NCBI RefSeq assembly: GCF_023630205.1
Contig: NZ_JALPRR010000001.1
Span: forward strand, 1,364,001 to 1,428,000
Reading direction: 5' to 3'
DNA length: 64,000 bases
Source: Pontibacter ruber
Lineage (GTDB): Bacteria > Bacteroidota > Bacteroidia > Cytophagales > Hymenobacteraceae
Shown: positions 16,734 to 24,250 of the stretch, in pieces
How the letters are laid out: the number at the start of each line of letters is the position of its first letter
Numbering within the stretch: the first letter of the stretch is position 1
Made by a program: the position numbers and the translations under genes
The notes under the pieces: model-generated
Told to the model about the DNA's origin: nothing
The model's input: the letters and a program-made list of their open reading frames with translations, nothing else
The model's database searches: none

Positions 16734-18888
16734 AATACTCTCTCGCCAATTTGCTCCTCGTCGTGCCTTGCTTCTGTGGCGTAGGCCTGGCAGGCGGCAA
16801 AAGCTCCTGCCAGGCCTGCTCCACTGTAACCATACAGTTTTGGCAAAGGACTCTGTTGGCGTTGATATCGGCGATGAGCGTGCGCAGGTCCTGCATGGCG
16901 CGGAGGTAGCGGCCCGGTGTGCTTAGCGCTTCCTGCGCCAGCTCCTGCCCTGCCCGCTCCAGCAACGCGACATCTGATGATTTATACTTGTAGCCTTGTT
17001 TTTGCCGTTCCAGCCACTGCAGCGCCTCGCGGGTGCGTGGCAGTTTGGTTTCGGCTTCTATCGTTCTTCTTTCAGCGGGTGCTTTTATTTTGCTCAGGTC
17101 GCCGGTCAGGCGTTTTTCAGGCTCTTTGAGCGGAGGTGGGTCGAAGCCGGTTTTAGCGGCGTAAGCGCGGGTACTCTGCTGTACCTCTTTGAGCATGCGC
17201 AACGCTTTGTACTCGTAAGGCAGGGCCTCTTTCGGACGGTGGGTACGCAGCCGCAGCTCTGCTTCCCACATCTGCGCCAGTGCTCCTTTTAGTTTGGCTT
17301 TCACGGCAGGCTCAAAGAAGGTAGCCGCTTCTTCCTGGTCGTGCTTGTGCAGGTACGGGTCCAGCAGCGCTTCCGGGCTGTTCTGGTCTTCAAACTCCAG
17401 ATGGTCGTGGCCGTCGCCGGCGTGGTGGCCTTCTTCGCCTTCCGGTATGCCGCCCCCCGGACCGATACCCGACTCAAACTCCTCGCCCAGGAACTTGCCG
17501 TAGCGCAGGCGCAGCAGCTTCTGGTCAACGCCCAGGTTGTTACTCCGCTCCTCAAAAGCGGCCCGGCTTATACTTTTCTGGTCTTTTATTAGCTTTTCGG
17601 TGTCGATGATGATCTGGCGCTGACTGCGAAAATACTCCGGCACCGGGTTCACGCCCATCGTCAGGTCGTCCATACTTTCTGCAATGGTCGTGTCTTCGAT
17701 CTGCACAAAGTAGGTTTCGGAGCGGGTGTAGCCTTTGTGATTGTCCCAGGCCTGCACGTAAAAGTATAGCTCATCGCCGTAGGTCATGCCCAGCTTTTGC
17801 AGATCTAAAGTCTTGTTGACGCTGAAGCTTCGGATTTGCCTGCTAAAGCCCAGGCCGATCTTTTCTTCCCGGAACTTGACGGCCTCGCCTGTACCCTTGG
17901 CTACCGTAGCGATCATGTTGGCGTCGCGCAGGCCGTAGTCGTCGGACAGCTCTGCCCGGAGTGTTACCCGCTGCGGATCGCCAAACAGGATCTCTGTGTA
18001 CTGCTCCGGCTTCGTGACCTGGATCGTAGGTGCCTCGTCCGGTATGATCTCCAAAGTATAGTAAGCCGACTTCTGGCCGTTGAGGTTGAGGTGGTAAAGT
18101 GCCGGCTCCGTGAAAGTATGCGACACGGTATAGCTGCCGTTCTTACCATTCAGCTTGATAGGACTTTTATCATTCAGGACCAGCTGAAAGGTTCTGGCAG
18201 TCCGGTTGGTGGTGATGCGCCAGCTGACCATTGCCCCCTGCTCCACGCGCAGGTTGGGCTGCGAAGCCTTGTAAGCTTTCTTGCCTGTATAAGCGGGCGG
18301 CGTGATGGTAATCTCGATCTTCTGAATAAAAGCGGCTGTATCGGCTACCTCTTTGGGCGTGTTGGGGAAATCAAGCTGCACTTGCTTTGGGAACGTGGCG
18401 CCAGCCAGCGGTGCTGCAGGCAGAAAAAGTATACCCGCTGCAATAAGTAGGGCTAGGCCCAGGGCAAGCAAGGTAGGGTTCTTTCTTACGTAAAATACGG
18501 GTTGGCTTTCCGGTTCGATCGCCTGCAGTTGTTCCGATACTTTTTGTTGCTGCAGCCGCTCCAGGAAGTTCAGTTCAGAGGAGGGACGCAGTAACAGTTC
18601 GGTGCTGTCTTCCAGCTGCGGGTAGTTGCGGTTGAGGTGGCGGGCAACCTGCCGAAGATTCGTTTGCCGCACCTTGTTCCAGCCCCAAGTAAAGTATAAA
18701 ACAGCAGTTAAAATGACCGAAACAGCTACAGCAGCGAGTATTGGCACCTCGACCTGCCATTTGTAAAGTATAGCAGCCCCCAGCACAGCCACCGCAAGGG
18801 CCTGCAGGGCGTACAGCAGCAGCTTCGCGCGGATGTACTTCCGGCGAATGTGCTGTAGCGCGTATAGGTTATCCTGCACTGGCATCAT
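16714..18888 (-). CDS. DUF4175-like membrane protein
   Basis: A 724-residue protein with two N-terminal transmembrane helices (about 22-40 and 46-68) and a third at about 135-155 (ALGLALLIAAGILFLP), then a large domain with beta-sandwich repeats (EITITPPAYTGKKAYK, APTIQVTKPEQYTEI) and a helical, charged C-terminal region (about 410-724). This is the DUF4175 layout found next to MoxR, DUF58 and BatA-like genes in Cytophagia. The ATG overlaps the stop of the BatA-like gene by 4 bp (ATGA), indicating translational coupling. A His/Asp-rich segment (GEEGHHAGDGHDHLEFED, about residues 478-495) interrupts the helical part. Function unknown; probably part of an envelope complex assembled by the MoxR ATPase. 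Confidence 0.85.
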   Translation of the reverse strand: MMPVQDNLYALQHIRRKYIRAKLLLYALQALAVAVLGAAILYKWQVEVPILAAVAVSVILTAVLYFTWGWNKVRQTNLRQVARHLNRNYPQLEDSTELLLRPSSELNFLERLQQQKVSEQLQAIEPESQPVFYVRKNPTLLALGLALLIAAGILFLPAAPLAGATFPKQVQLDFPNTPKEVADTAAFIQKIEITITPPAYTGKKAYKASQPNLRVEQGAMVSWRITTNRTARTFQLVLNDKSPIKLNGKNGSYTVSHTFTEPALYHLNLNGQKSAYYTLEIIPDEAPTIQVTKPEQYTEILFGDPQRVTLRAELSDDYGLRDANMIATVAKGTGEAVKFREEKIGLGFSRQIRSFSVNKTLDLQKLGMTYGDELYFYVQAWDNHKGYTRSETYFVQIEDTTIAESMDDLTMGVNPVPEYFRSQRQIIIDTEKLIKDQKSISRAAFEERSNNLGVDQKLLRLRYGKFLGEEFESGIGPGGGIPEGEEGHHAGDGHDHLEFEDQNSPEALLDPYLHKHDQEEAATFFEPAVKAKLKGALAQMWEAELRLRTHRPKEALPYEYKALRMLKEVQQSTRAYAAKTGFDPPPLKEPEKRLTGDLSKIKAPAERRTIEAETKLPRTREALQWLERQKQGYKYKSSDVALLERAGQELAQEALSTPGRYLRAMQDLRTLIADINANRVLCQNCMVTVEQAWQELLPPARPTPQKQGTTRSKLAREYLKKLES

Positions 18889-20399
18889 GCTGTTGCTCGT
18901 TTAGTGGCGATAAGTCGCTCTGCTAAAAATAAGATAAAAGCTGCCAAAACCAACCAGGGAATCAGATGACTTTGCTGACTTTCCTGTTTTATACTTTCCT
19001 GCAACGTTTTTACAGTCGGCTTCAGCTGTTCTTCGTCGAGTGCCCGAACGTCGTACACCGAAGCAGCGGCTTGTGGCAAGAGCAGCGGCAGCAATAACTC
19101 CGGCAACTGGGCGCTTTGCCCCAACTGGCTCCACCTCGGGCTAAACCCGCTTCGGAAATGATAAATAGCTCCCTTGCCTAAAGGTTGCTTTGTTAGCAGC
19201 GGTTCGCCAGACGAAGTAAGCCACAATGAAGTATAACGATCTGAAGCGATTATTTTGGAAAGCTGTCTGAGTTTGATGTTGCCTCCCGCCGAAGCAAAAT
19301 GAGCAGTGGTGGTTGCTGGTTTTTCCGCTTTCTGCAGCCACACCCGGGTGCCTTGTTGCTGTACCTGCTGCTTCCATGTCTGAGGCAGTTCCTCACTGCT
19401 GAGCCAGAACAGCCAGGCCGCAGCTGTATCCGGAGACGCTGTGATTGCTACAGGTTTCATTGTTATCGGAATTCCGGTGTAGTTGCTGATGGCCTGAATG
19501 GCCGCCTGCAGGTATTTTACGTCGGCTTGCTGCGCTTTACCAGAAACTATACTTACCCGCAGCGGCTTATTTCTGACAAATACCTTCTGCTCATCTTTTT
19601 GCATGTGCACCCACAGGCTGTCGCCTTGCTGCTGTAGCCGGACCTGCCTGCCTGCGCCTACATTTATACTTTGTGCCTGATCAGAAAATGCGCTGCGGAT
19701 ACGGCTGAAGGTAGTGCCCTCGCGGGTGCTGTTTCCAAGTATAAACTGTATGCTGTCGGGGCCGATTTTAATAGCAGCCTGCAACCAGGTGGTAGTGGCC
19801 TCAAGTGCAACCGGTATCCAGATGATGTTTTGCTGCATAGCGGTGGGGGCTCCTTTAAAATGCCGCTGCTGATCGGAAGTAAACAGCCAGACACTGTCCT
19901 GCGGCTGAGGGTAATGCTGTGCCATAGCCGGCAGCAGCGCCCAGTGGTTACCGTTACCAACGGTGGAGTCGTTTGGGTTGCTGCTGAGGGCCTGCCATTG
20001 CTCTTGTGTTATTTGTGCAAAGCCAAGAGCGTAGTGGTGCAAGGTATACCCGCGTTGCAGAAGCGAATCAACAGCAGGCTTTATACTTTTAATTGCGGTA
20101 CTATAGAGCAGCTCCTGCCCTACGTAAACTGCATTCCGACTTTTCTGCTTTCCTGGTGGATGAACCCAGACCGGTTTTGCCAAAGCACCAGCTAAAAGTA
20201 TAAGTATAAAGCAGCGCAGCACAAGCAGCCACACATCCTTCAACCGGATACTGCTCCAGCGCTTGCTTGCTGATGCCTCCAGCCACCGCAGGCTGCCCAC
20301 TTTCACCGTCTTCCCCTGTCGCTTATTCCACAGGTGTATGGCAATTGGCACCAATATAGCCGACGCTGCAAATAGCCAGTATGGAGAGAGGAAGAACAC
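18885..20399 (-). CDS. BatA-domain membrane protein
   Basis: The protein begins with the BatA N-terminal signature FFLSPYWLFAASAILVPIAIHLW, then GSLRWLEAS and a second helix VWLLVLRCFILILLAGALAKP, and ends with a third helix (LIPWLVLAAFILFLAERL). I place the start at a GTG (20399), immediately before the signature, because the upstream extension to an ATG at 20483 is encoded entirely by a REP-like repeat and reads as CTAAC-tract peptide. That gives about 504 residues. The large middle is not conserved enough to name. It lies 265 nt downstream of the DUF58 gene and overlaps the DUF4175 gene by 4 bp. BatA-type proteins act with MoxR ATPases and DUF58/vWA proteins at the membrane. Confidence 0.8.
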   Translation of the reverse strand: MFFLSPYWLFAASAILVPIAIHLWNKRQGKTVKVGSLRWLEASASKRWSSIRLKDVWLLVLRCFILILLAGALAKPVWVHPPGKQKSRNAVYVGQELLYSTAIKSIKPAVDSLLQRGYTLHHYALGFAQITQEQWQALSSNPNDSTVGNGNHWALLPAMAQHYPQPQDSVWLFTSDQQRHFKGAPTAMQQNIIWIPVALEATTTWLQAAIKIGPDSIQFILGNSTREGTTFSRIRSAFSDQAQSINVGAGRQVRLQQQGDSLWVHMQKDEQKVFVRNKPLRVSIVSGKAQQADVKYLQAAIQAISNYTGIPITMKPVAITASPDTAAAWLFWLSSEELPQTWKQQVQQQGTRVWLQKAEKPATTTAHFASAGGNIKLRQLSKIIASDRYTSLWLTSSGEPLLTKQPLGKGAIYHFRSGFSPRWSQLGQSAQLPELLLPLLLPQAAASVYDVRALDEEQLKPTVKTLQESIKQESQQSHLIPWLVLAAFILFLAERLIATKRATA

Positions 20400-20500
20400 G
20401 GGAGTTAGAGGGTTTGGGAGTTTTAGAGTTAGAAAGTTAGAGAGTCTTTTGCTTTTGCTGTGTGTTTTCACCAGCAAGCACAATGGTCGCTAAAGTATAA
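20400..20500 (-). repeat. REP-like intergenic repeat, copy C (inverted relative to A and B)
   Basis: Read on the minus strand: TTATACTTTAGCGACCATTG, hairpin TTGCTGGTG-AAAA-CACACAGCAA (about 20455-20477), then the CTAAC-rich tract up to the GTG of the BatA-like gene. Here the repeat is at a gene start, whereas copies A and B lie at gene ends. Confidence 0.78.
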
Positions 20501-20526
20501 ATATCCGGAAATATTTTCATGTGCAT

Positions 20527-20610
20527 TAACCCACCCCTAACCCCTCCCAAGAGCGGAATTTTACTCGTGCAAGGTATTCCCCTCCTCGGAGGGGTTAGGG
20601 GTGGGTTCTT
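20527..20610. repeat. Imperfect inverted repeat between DUF58 and BatA-like genes
   Basis: TTAACCCACCCCTAACCCCTCC (20526-20547) pairs with GGAGGGGTTAGGGGTGGGTT (20587-20606), a stem of about 20 bp that separates the two genes. It could fold in RNA and act as an attenuator or processing site. Confidence 0.7.
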
Positions 20611-20664
20611 CATTTCAAGACAACAATGAGCAATTAACAATTTAGCTATTTAGCAATCAACAAT

Positions 20665-21558
20665 TCAACCATACAGCAGCCTGTTCTTTAAAAATGTCCG
20701 GAGAGCTTTGTCAAGTGGCTCGTCGGTGACGAAGCGGTCGTAGGCGATCTGGCGGTTACGCATGTCTTTTTCAGTTTGCTGCAGCCATTCCTGTAATTTA
20801 GTTAAGTATGATTTTCGCTGCTCGGCTGTTCCTACCTGCAGGGTCTGCCCCGTCTCCAGGTCTTCGAAGGTCAGGGTACCGTCGAAGGTAAAATCCAGTT
20901 CGTTGCGGCTCATCAGGTGAAAGAGCAGCAATTCATGTCGTTGTGCTCCCAGCTTGTAGAGCAGGTTTTTGATCTCATCCTCGTACTCGTACAAGTCTGT
21001 CACAAAAACGGTCAGCTCCTTTTGGCGTCGGTCTGAAAACAGATTGGCAGCTGTTGCCGGATTTGGAAAACGTCCTGCTGGCTTTATTTCGCTGAGCTGG
21101 TGCCAGAAGCGTTGCAGGTGCATGTTATCCGAGCGCGGTGTCAGGTTGATGAGCTGCTCTTCGTGCAGCACGTACAAGCCTACCGCATCGCCTTGCGTGG
21201 TGGCCAGGTACGCCAGCGACGCCACCAGGAAGCGGGCGTAATCCATCTTGCTCAGGCCGTTCATATCTTCGTGCCCCATAGAGGCGCTGCCATCAATAAT
21301 AAACCGCACGGTGATGTTCGTATCCACCTCCGCCTCGCGGATATAATACCGATCGGAGCGGGCAAACATCTTCCAGTCGAGTTGCCGCAGGTCGTCGCCG
21401 GGCTGGTAGCTGCGGTACTGGCTGAACTCCAGACCAGCACCACGCCGCAGACTTTGGTTCTGGCCGCTCATAAAGCCTTCTACTACTGTTTTTGCCAGCA
21501 GCGGCAGGTCTTTGATGGTAGCCAGTACTTTGGGATCGATAAATTTTTCTTTAGACAA
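20665..21558 (-). CDS. DUF58 (vWA-like) protein
   Basis: A 297-residue protein with the DUF58 core LRRGAGLEFSQYRSYQPGDDLRQLDWK (split here over residues 38-63) and a vWA-like part whose MIDAS motif DGSAS is present at residues 89-93 (FIIDGSASMG). DUF58 proteins are encoded next to MoxR ATPases in most bacteria and probably serve as their vWA partner in assembling or remodelling envelope complexes. No transmembrane segment is seen, so it is likely cytoplasmic or peripheral. Its start overlaps the upstream 184-residue gene by 8 bp, implying coupled translation. Confidence 0.9.
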   Translation of the reverse strand: MSKEKFIDPKVLATIKDLPLLAKTVVEGFMSGQNQSLRRGAGLEFSQYRSYQPGDDLRQLDWKMFARSDRYYIREAEVDTNITVRFIIDGSASMGHEDMNGLSKMDYARFLVASLAYLATTQGDAVGLYVLHEEQLINLTPRSDNMHLQRFWHQLSEIKPAGRFPNPATAANLFSDRRQKELTVFVTDLYEYEDEIKNLLYKLGAQRHELLLFHLMSRNELDFTFDGTLTFEDLETGQTLQVGTAEQRKSYLTKLQEWLQQTEKDMRNRQIAYDRFVTDEPLDKALRTFLKNRLLYG

Positions 21559-22105
21559 GGGTGCTGCGGAGTTTCATTTTTTTGACCTGGGCATCTATAA
21601 ACGCCTCGTCCAGGATGATGTCGACGCCGCCAATCAATTCCTGTCTGGCTTTGAGCATGAGCTTCCGGCTGGGCGAGTAGAATACCATGGCGCAATCATG
21701 TGTGACTATCTTTTCAGCGGAGTTGCCGTTGTTCTGGTAGATCTCGATCATCAGGATTGGGTCAGAAAATATTCTTAAGCTCGAGAGTTTGCTGAACTGC
21801 AAAGCGCCTTCCTGCCACAAGGGGGCGCTGCTTACGGTTATGTCGAACACATAATAAGTTGCCGATTCTCTGGAAGATAGCCTGTAGTCTGCACTGATGT
21901 TGATGTAGGTCCTGAACATGCCGGGCGCGCTGTGTATGGTAGAAAGAGCAAGCGCAAACCCGTTTGCCCAGAACAGAAAGCAGCCGTTATCTCCTTCCAC
22001 CTGAAGCTTATCGGAGTAGAAAAAGTATATTCTTTCTCCCAAAATGCTTCTCAGTATCTTGATCTGTGCCTCTGAAATCTTGACGGTATCTACTTCTTCT
22101 TGCAC
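21551..22105 (-). CDS. Hypothetical protein between moxR and DUF58 genes
   Basis: A 184-residue protein that I do not recognise. It starts 26 nt after the MoxR stop and overlaps the DUF58 gene by 8 bp, so it is a genuine member of the operon. It has no signal peptide or transmembrane helix. The sequence alternates hydrophobic and polar residues (ERIYFFYSDKLQVEGDNG, YINISADYRLSSRES, DITVSSAPLW), suggesting a beta-rich fold. Its composition (many Ser, Tyr, Phe; fewer Ala and Leu) differs from the flanking proteins. It may be an adaptor specific to this cluster. Confidence 0.7.
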   Translation of the reverse strand: MQEEVDTVKISEAQIKILRSILGERIYFFYSDKLQVEGDNGCFLFWANGFALALSTIHSAPGMFRTYINISADYRLSSRESATYYVFDITVSSAPLWQEGALQFSKLSSLRIFSDPILMIEIYQNNGNSAEKIVTHDCAMVFYSPSRKLMLKARQELIGGVDIILDEAFIDAQVKKMKLRSTLV

Positions 22106-22131
22106 GCTATACTTTGCTTAATTTATATTCA

Positions 22132-23127
22132 TTAGGCCAGCACTGCCTTTGGTAGTTTTATACTTTGCAGCAGCTCGTCTACTATCCTGTCTGGTGTAAT
22201 ACGTTCGGCCTCGGCTGTAAAGTTTACTAATACGCGATGGCGCAGCACAGGGTAAGCCATTGTACGGATATCTGCCTCGGTTACGGCAAACCTACCATGC
22301 AGCAAGGCGCGCGCTTTGGCTGTAAGTATAAGTGCCTGCCCGGCTCTCGGTCCTGCTCCCCAACGCACGTATTGCTTTATAAAATCTACCGTTGTGGAAT
22401 CAGGGCGGGTGGCTCGCACGATCTGGTTCACGTAGCTCAGCAGGTCATTGTTTATACTTACCTCGCGCACCAATTGCCGCAGTTGCAGTACCTCCTCCCC
22501 GGTGATAGCTGATTGTACTTGCGCCTGCCGCGTGCCGGTAGTGCTGGAAAGTATGTTCAGTTCTTCCTGCTCGCTTGGGTATTTTATTTTGATGTAGAGC
22601 AGGAAACGGTCGAGCTGCGCTTCGGGCAAAGGATAGGTGCCTGCTTGTTCGATCGGGTTTTGGGTAGCCAGCAAAAAGAAGGGCTTTGGCAACGCGTAGG
22701 TTTTGCCGGCATACGTTACTTCGTGCTCCTGCATGGCCTCCAGCAAGGCTGCCTGCGTTTTGGGCGGCGTACGGTTGATCTCATCGGCCAACACAATGTT
22801 CGAGAAGATCGGCCCTTCATTGAACTTGAAAAAGCGTTTGCCTGTGGCGTGGTCTTCTTCCAGTACTTCGGTCCCCAATATATCCGTCGGCATCAGGTCC
22901 GGAGTGAACTGAATTCTTCTGAAGCCTAAGTCCATTGCGCTGCTGAGGGTGCGTACGAGCAAGGTCTTCGCCAAACCTGGTACGCCTTCCAGCAAACCGT
23001 GTCCGCCAGCCAGCATGGTGATCAGGACTTCGTCCAGCACCTCTTCCTGGCCTACAATTATTTTCTGTATCTCCTGCTTTAGCTGTGGCAGCTTTTGTAG
23101 GAGGTGTTGTATGTCTTGTTCAGTCAT
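22132..23127 (-). CDS. moxR: MoxR-family AAA+ ATPase
   Basis: A 331-residue cytoplasmic AAA+ ATPase. Walker A is EGVPGLAKT (47-55), Walker B IVLADE (111-116) followed by INRTPPKTQAALLEAMQE, and sensor 1 lies in FFLLATQNPIE. The C-terminal lid domain contains the arginine of WGAGPRAGQAL. Length and motifs are standard for MoxR. MoxR ATPases are chaperone-like and work with the DUF58/vWA and BatA-type proteins encoded here. It heads the cluster moxR, 184-residue protein, DUF58, BatA-like, DUF4175; the DUF4159 gene upstream is separated by a 383-nt repeat-bearing gap. Confidence 0.95.
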   Translation of the reverse strand: MTEQDIQHLLQKLPQLKQEIQKIIVGQEEVLDEVLITMLAGGHGLLEGVPGLAKTLLVRTLSSAMDLGFRRIQFTPDLMPTDILGTEVLEEDHATGKRFFKFNEGPIFSNIVLADEINRTPPKTQAALLEAMQEHEVTYAGKTYALPKPFFLLATQNPIEQAGTYPLPEAQLDRFLLYIKIKYPSEQEELNILSSTTGTRQAQVQSAITGEEVLQLRQLVREVSINNDLLSYVNQIVRATRPDSTTVDFIKQYVRWGAGPRAGQALILTAKARALLHGRFAVTEADIRTMAYPVLRHRVLVNFTAEAERITPDRIVDELLQSIKLPKAVLA

Positions 23128-23216
23128 TTATGTTGATTGATGACTTTAAATGCTTTGTAGTTGAAGCTTTTGCAAACTCAACTTAATTTGTTTCATTGCT
23201 CGCCTCGCCGGCGGGC

Positions 23217-23317
23217 CTTACTTTTTTCTTGATAAAAAAGTAAGCAAAAAATCAAGACGATTTTGTTTTTCGAGGGCCCCTACCCCCACTCGCTGACCGC
23301 TCAAACAAAAAATCGTC
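23217..23317. repeat. Double inverted-repeat element
   Basis: A perfect hairpin, CTTACTTTTTT-CTTGAT-AAAAAAGTAAG (23217-23244), is followed by a second dyad whose arms GACGATTTTGTTTTT and AAACAAAAAATCGTC (23256-23270 and 23303-23317) enclose a G/C-rich loop with CGAGGGCCCCTACCCCCACTC. It looks like a small dispersed intergenic element rather than a terminator. Confidence 0.75.
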
Positions 23318-23411
23318 AACTGTGCACCTGGCTAATGTCTATACTATGTAGCAGTCATAAAATTTATACTTTTAGCCACTGTTTTACTTGTCCTACATCA
23401 TTTTACCTGTT

Positions 23412-23440
23412 CCCTGCCATTGTTGGTGTTTTCACCAACA
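23412..23440 (+). repeat. REP-like hairpin, copy D (partial)
   Basis: CCTGCCATTGTTGGTGTTTTC then CACCAAC: a GTTGGTG/CACCAAC hairpin (23422-23439) with the same flank as the first hairpin of copy B, but without the CTAAC tract. Confidence 0.7.
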
Positions 23441-23510
23441 GTTACTTCACATCGCCTTCTGAACTGATTCCTTTTATCACTAATAACTGTTTACTGCTAA
23501 CTGTTAAATG

Positions 23511-24158
23511 TTAACTGCTAAGCGCATACATGATGATGTTGACGCCGAATTTAGTGTTGTCTTCTGCTAGCCAGCGCTTGTTCCGGAAGTCGTAGTCCCA
23601 TTCGCAGCCGTAATCTTTGTTGCTATACAGTACGCCTATTCTGCCGTTGATCTCGATAGCCTTCAGGTAGTCGTGCACCAGGTCGTCGCCCCAGCCGTTG
23701 AGCTCGAACGAGGTGGTGGGTGGCCCTTCGTCGAAGGTGAAAAAGGACTTGTACAGCTTATGGTTATTCGGGATCTTCTTGAGCGCACTCTGTCCGAAGA
23801 TCTGCTTCATCTGCTCTTCAAAAGACCTGGCAAATAGCCCGTCGATGTCGTGGTTGCAATCGTCTACAAACACAAAGCCGCCGTTGCGTACATACGTCTC
23901 AAAGTTCTTACGCTCTTTCTGGTTAAACTGCACCAGCCTGTGGCCGCTCATGTAACAGAAAGGATAGTTAAAGATCTCTGTACTTTCCAGCGCTACTACT
24001 TTCTCCTGTTCCGCCACCTTTACCGTGGTGTACTCGATGAGCGAGTGCAGCAGATTGCTAGGCATACGAGGGTCGGTATCCCAGTTGCCGGAGCGGTATT
24101 GTAAGCGTACGAAGGTGAAAGGAGGCACAGGAATATTCAGGTTTAAACTAATTGTCAT
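23511..24158 (-). CDS. DUF4159 protein
   Basis: A 215-residue protein with the DUF4159 blocks FVRLQYRSGNWDTDPRMPSNLL, EIFNYPFCYMSGH, YVRNGGFVFVDDCNHD and NNHKLYKSFF (each shown in short form). The fold is expected to be glutamine-amidotransferase-like without the catalytic Cys. DUF4159 genes accompany MoxR, DUF58 and BatA genes in many Bacteroidetes and Proteobacteria. The only good ATG (24158) lies inside the left arm of an inverted-repeat element, so the first residues (MTISLNLN) come partly from repeat sequence. No signal peptide is visible at this start, although family members are often exported. Confidence 0.85.
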   Translation of the reverse strand: MTISLNLNIPVPPFTFVRLQYRSGNWDTDPRMPSNLLHSLIEYTTVKVAEQEKVVALESTEIFNYPFCYMSGHRLVQFNQKERKNFETYVRNGGFVFVDDCNHDIDGLFARSFEEQMKQIFGQSALKKIPNNHKLYKSFFTFDEGPPTTSFELNGWGDDLVHDYLKAIEINGRIGVLYSNKDYGCEWDYDFRNKRWLAEDNTKFGVNIIMYALSS

Positions 24159-24223
24159 CTCAACAGCAGGAGAGATCTGAATTTATTATCTGAATCAGAT
24201 CTCTCCTATCGTCGAGATGACAA
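24152..24223. repeat. Inverted-repeat element spanning the DUF4159 start codon
   Basis: Outer arms TTGTCATCTC (24152-24161) and GAGATGACAA (24214-24223) and inner arms GGAGAGATCTGA (24169-24180) and TCAGATCTCTCC (24195-24206) make a long interrupted hairpin. The GAGATGACAA-type arm supplies the ATG of the DUF4159 gene. Confidence 0.85.
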
Positions 24224-24250
24224 GAATATTGAAAGTATAAACAACAGTTA

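Larger units (their letters stand above)
23128..23510. other. Gap with nested inverted repeats upstream of moxR
   Basis: No gene. Contains a perfect hairpin at 23217-23244, a longer inverted repeat at 23256-23317, and one REP-like hairpin at 23422-23439. The moxR promoter should lie near 23130-23200. Confidence 0.65.

Noticed and set aside
20400..20483. N-terminal extension of the BatA-like protein to the ATG at 20483
   Set aside because: The extension is the translated REP-like repeat (KTHSKSKRLSNFLTLKLPN) and precedes the conserved BatA start; a GTG at 20399 fits better.
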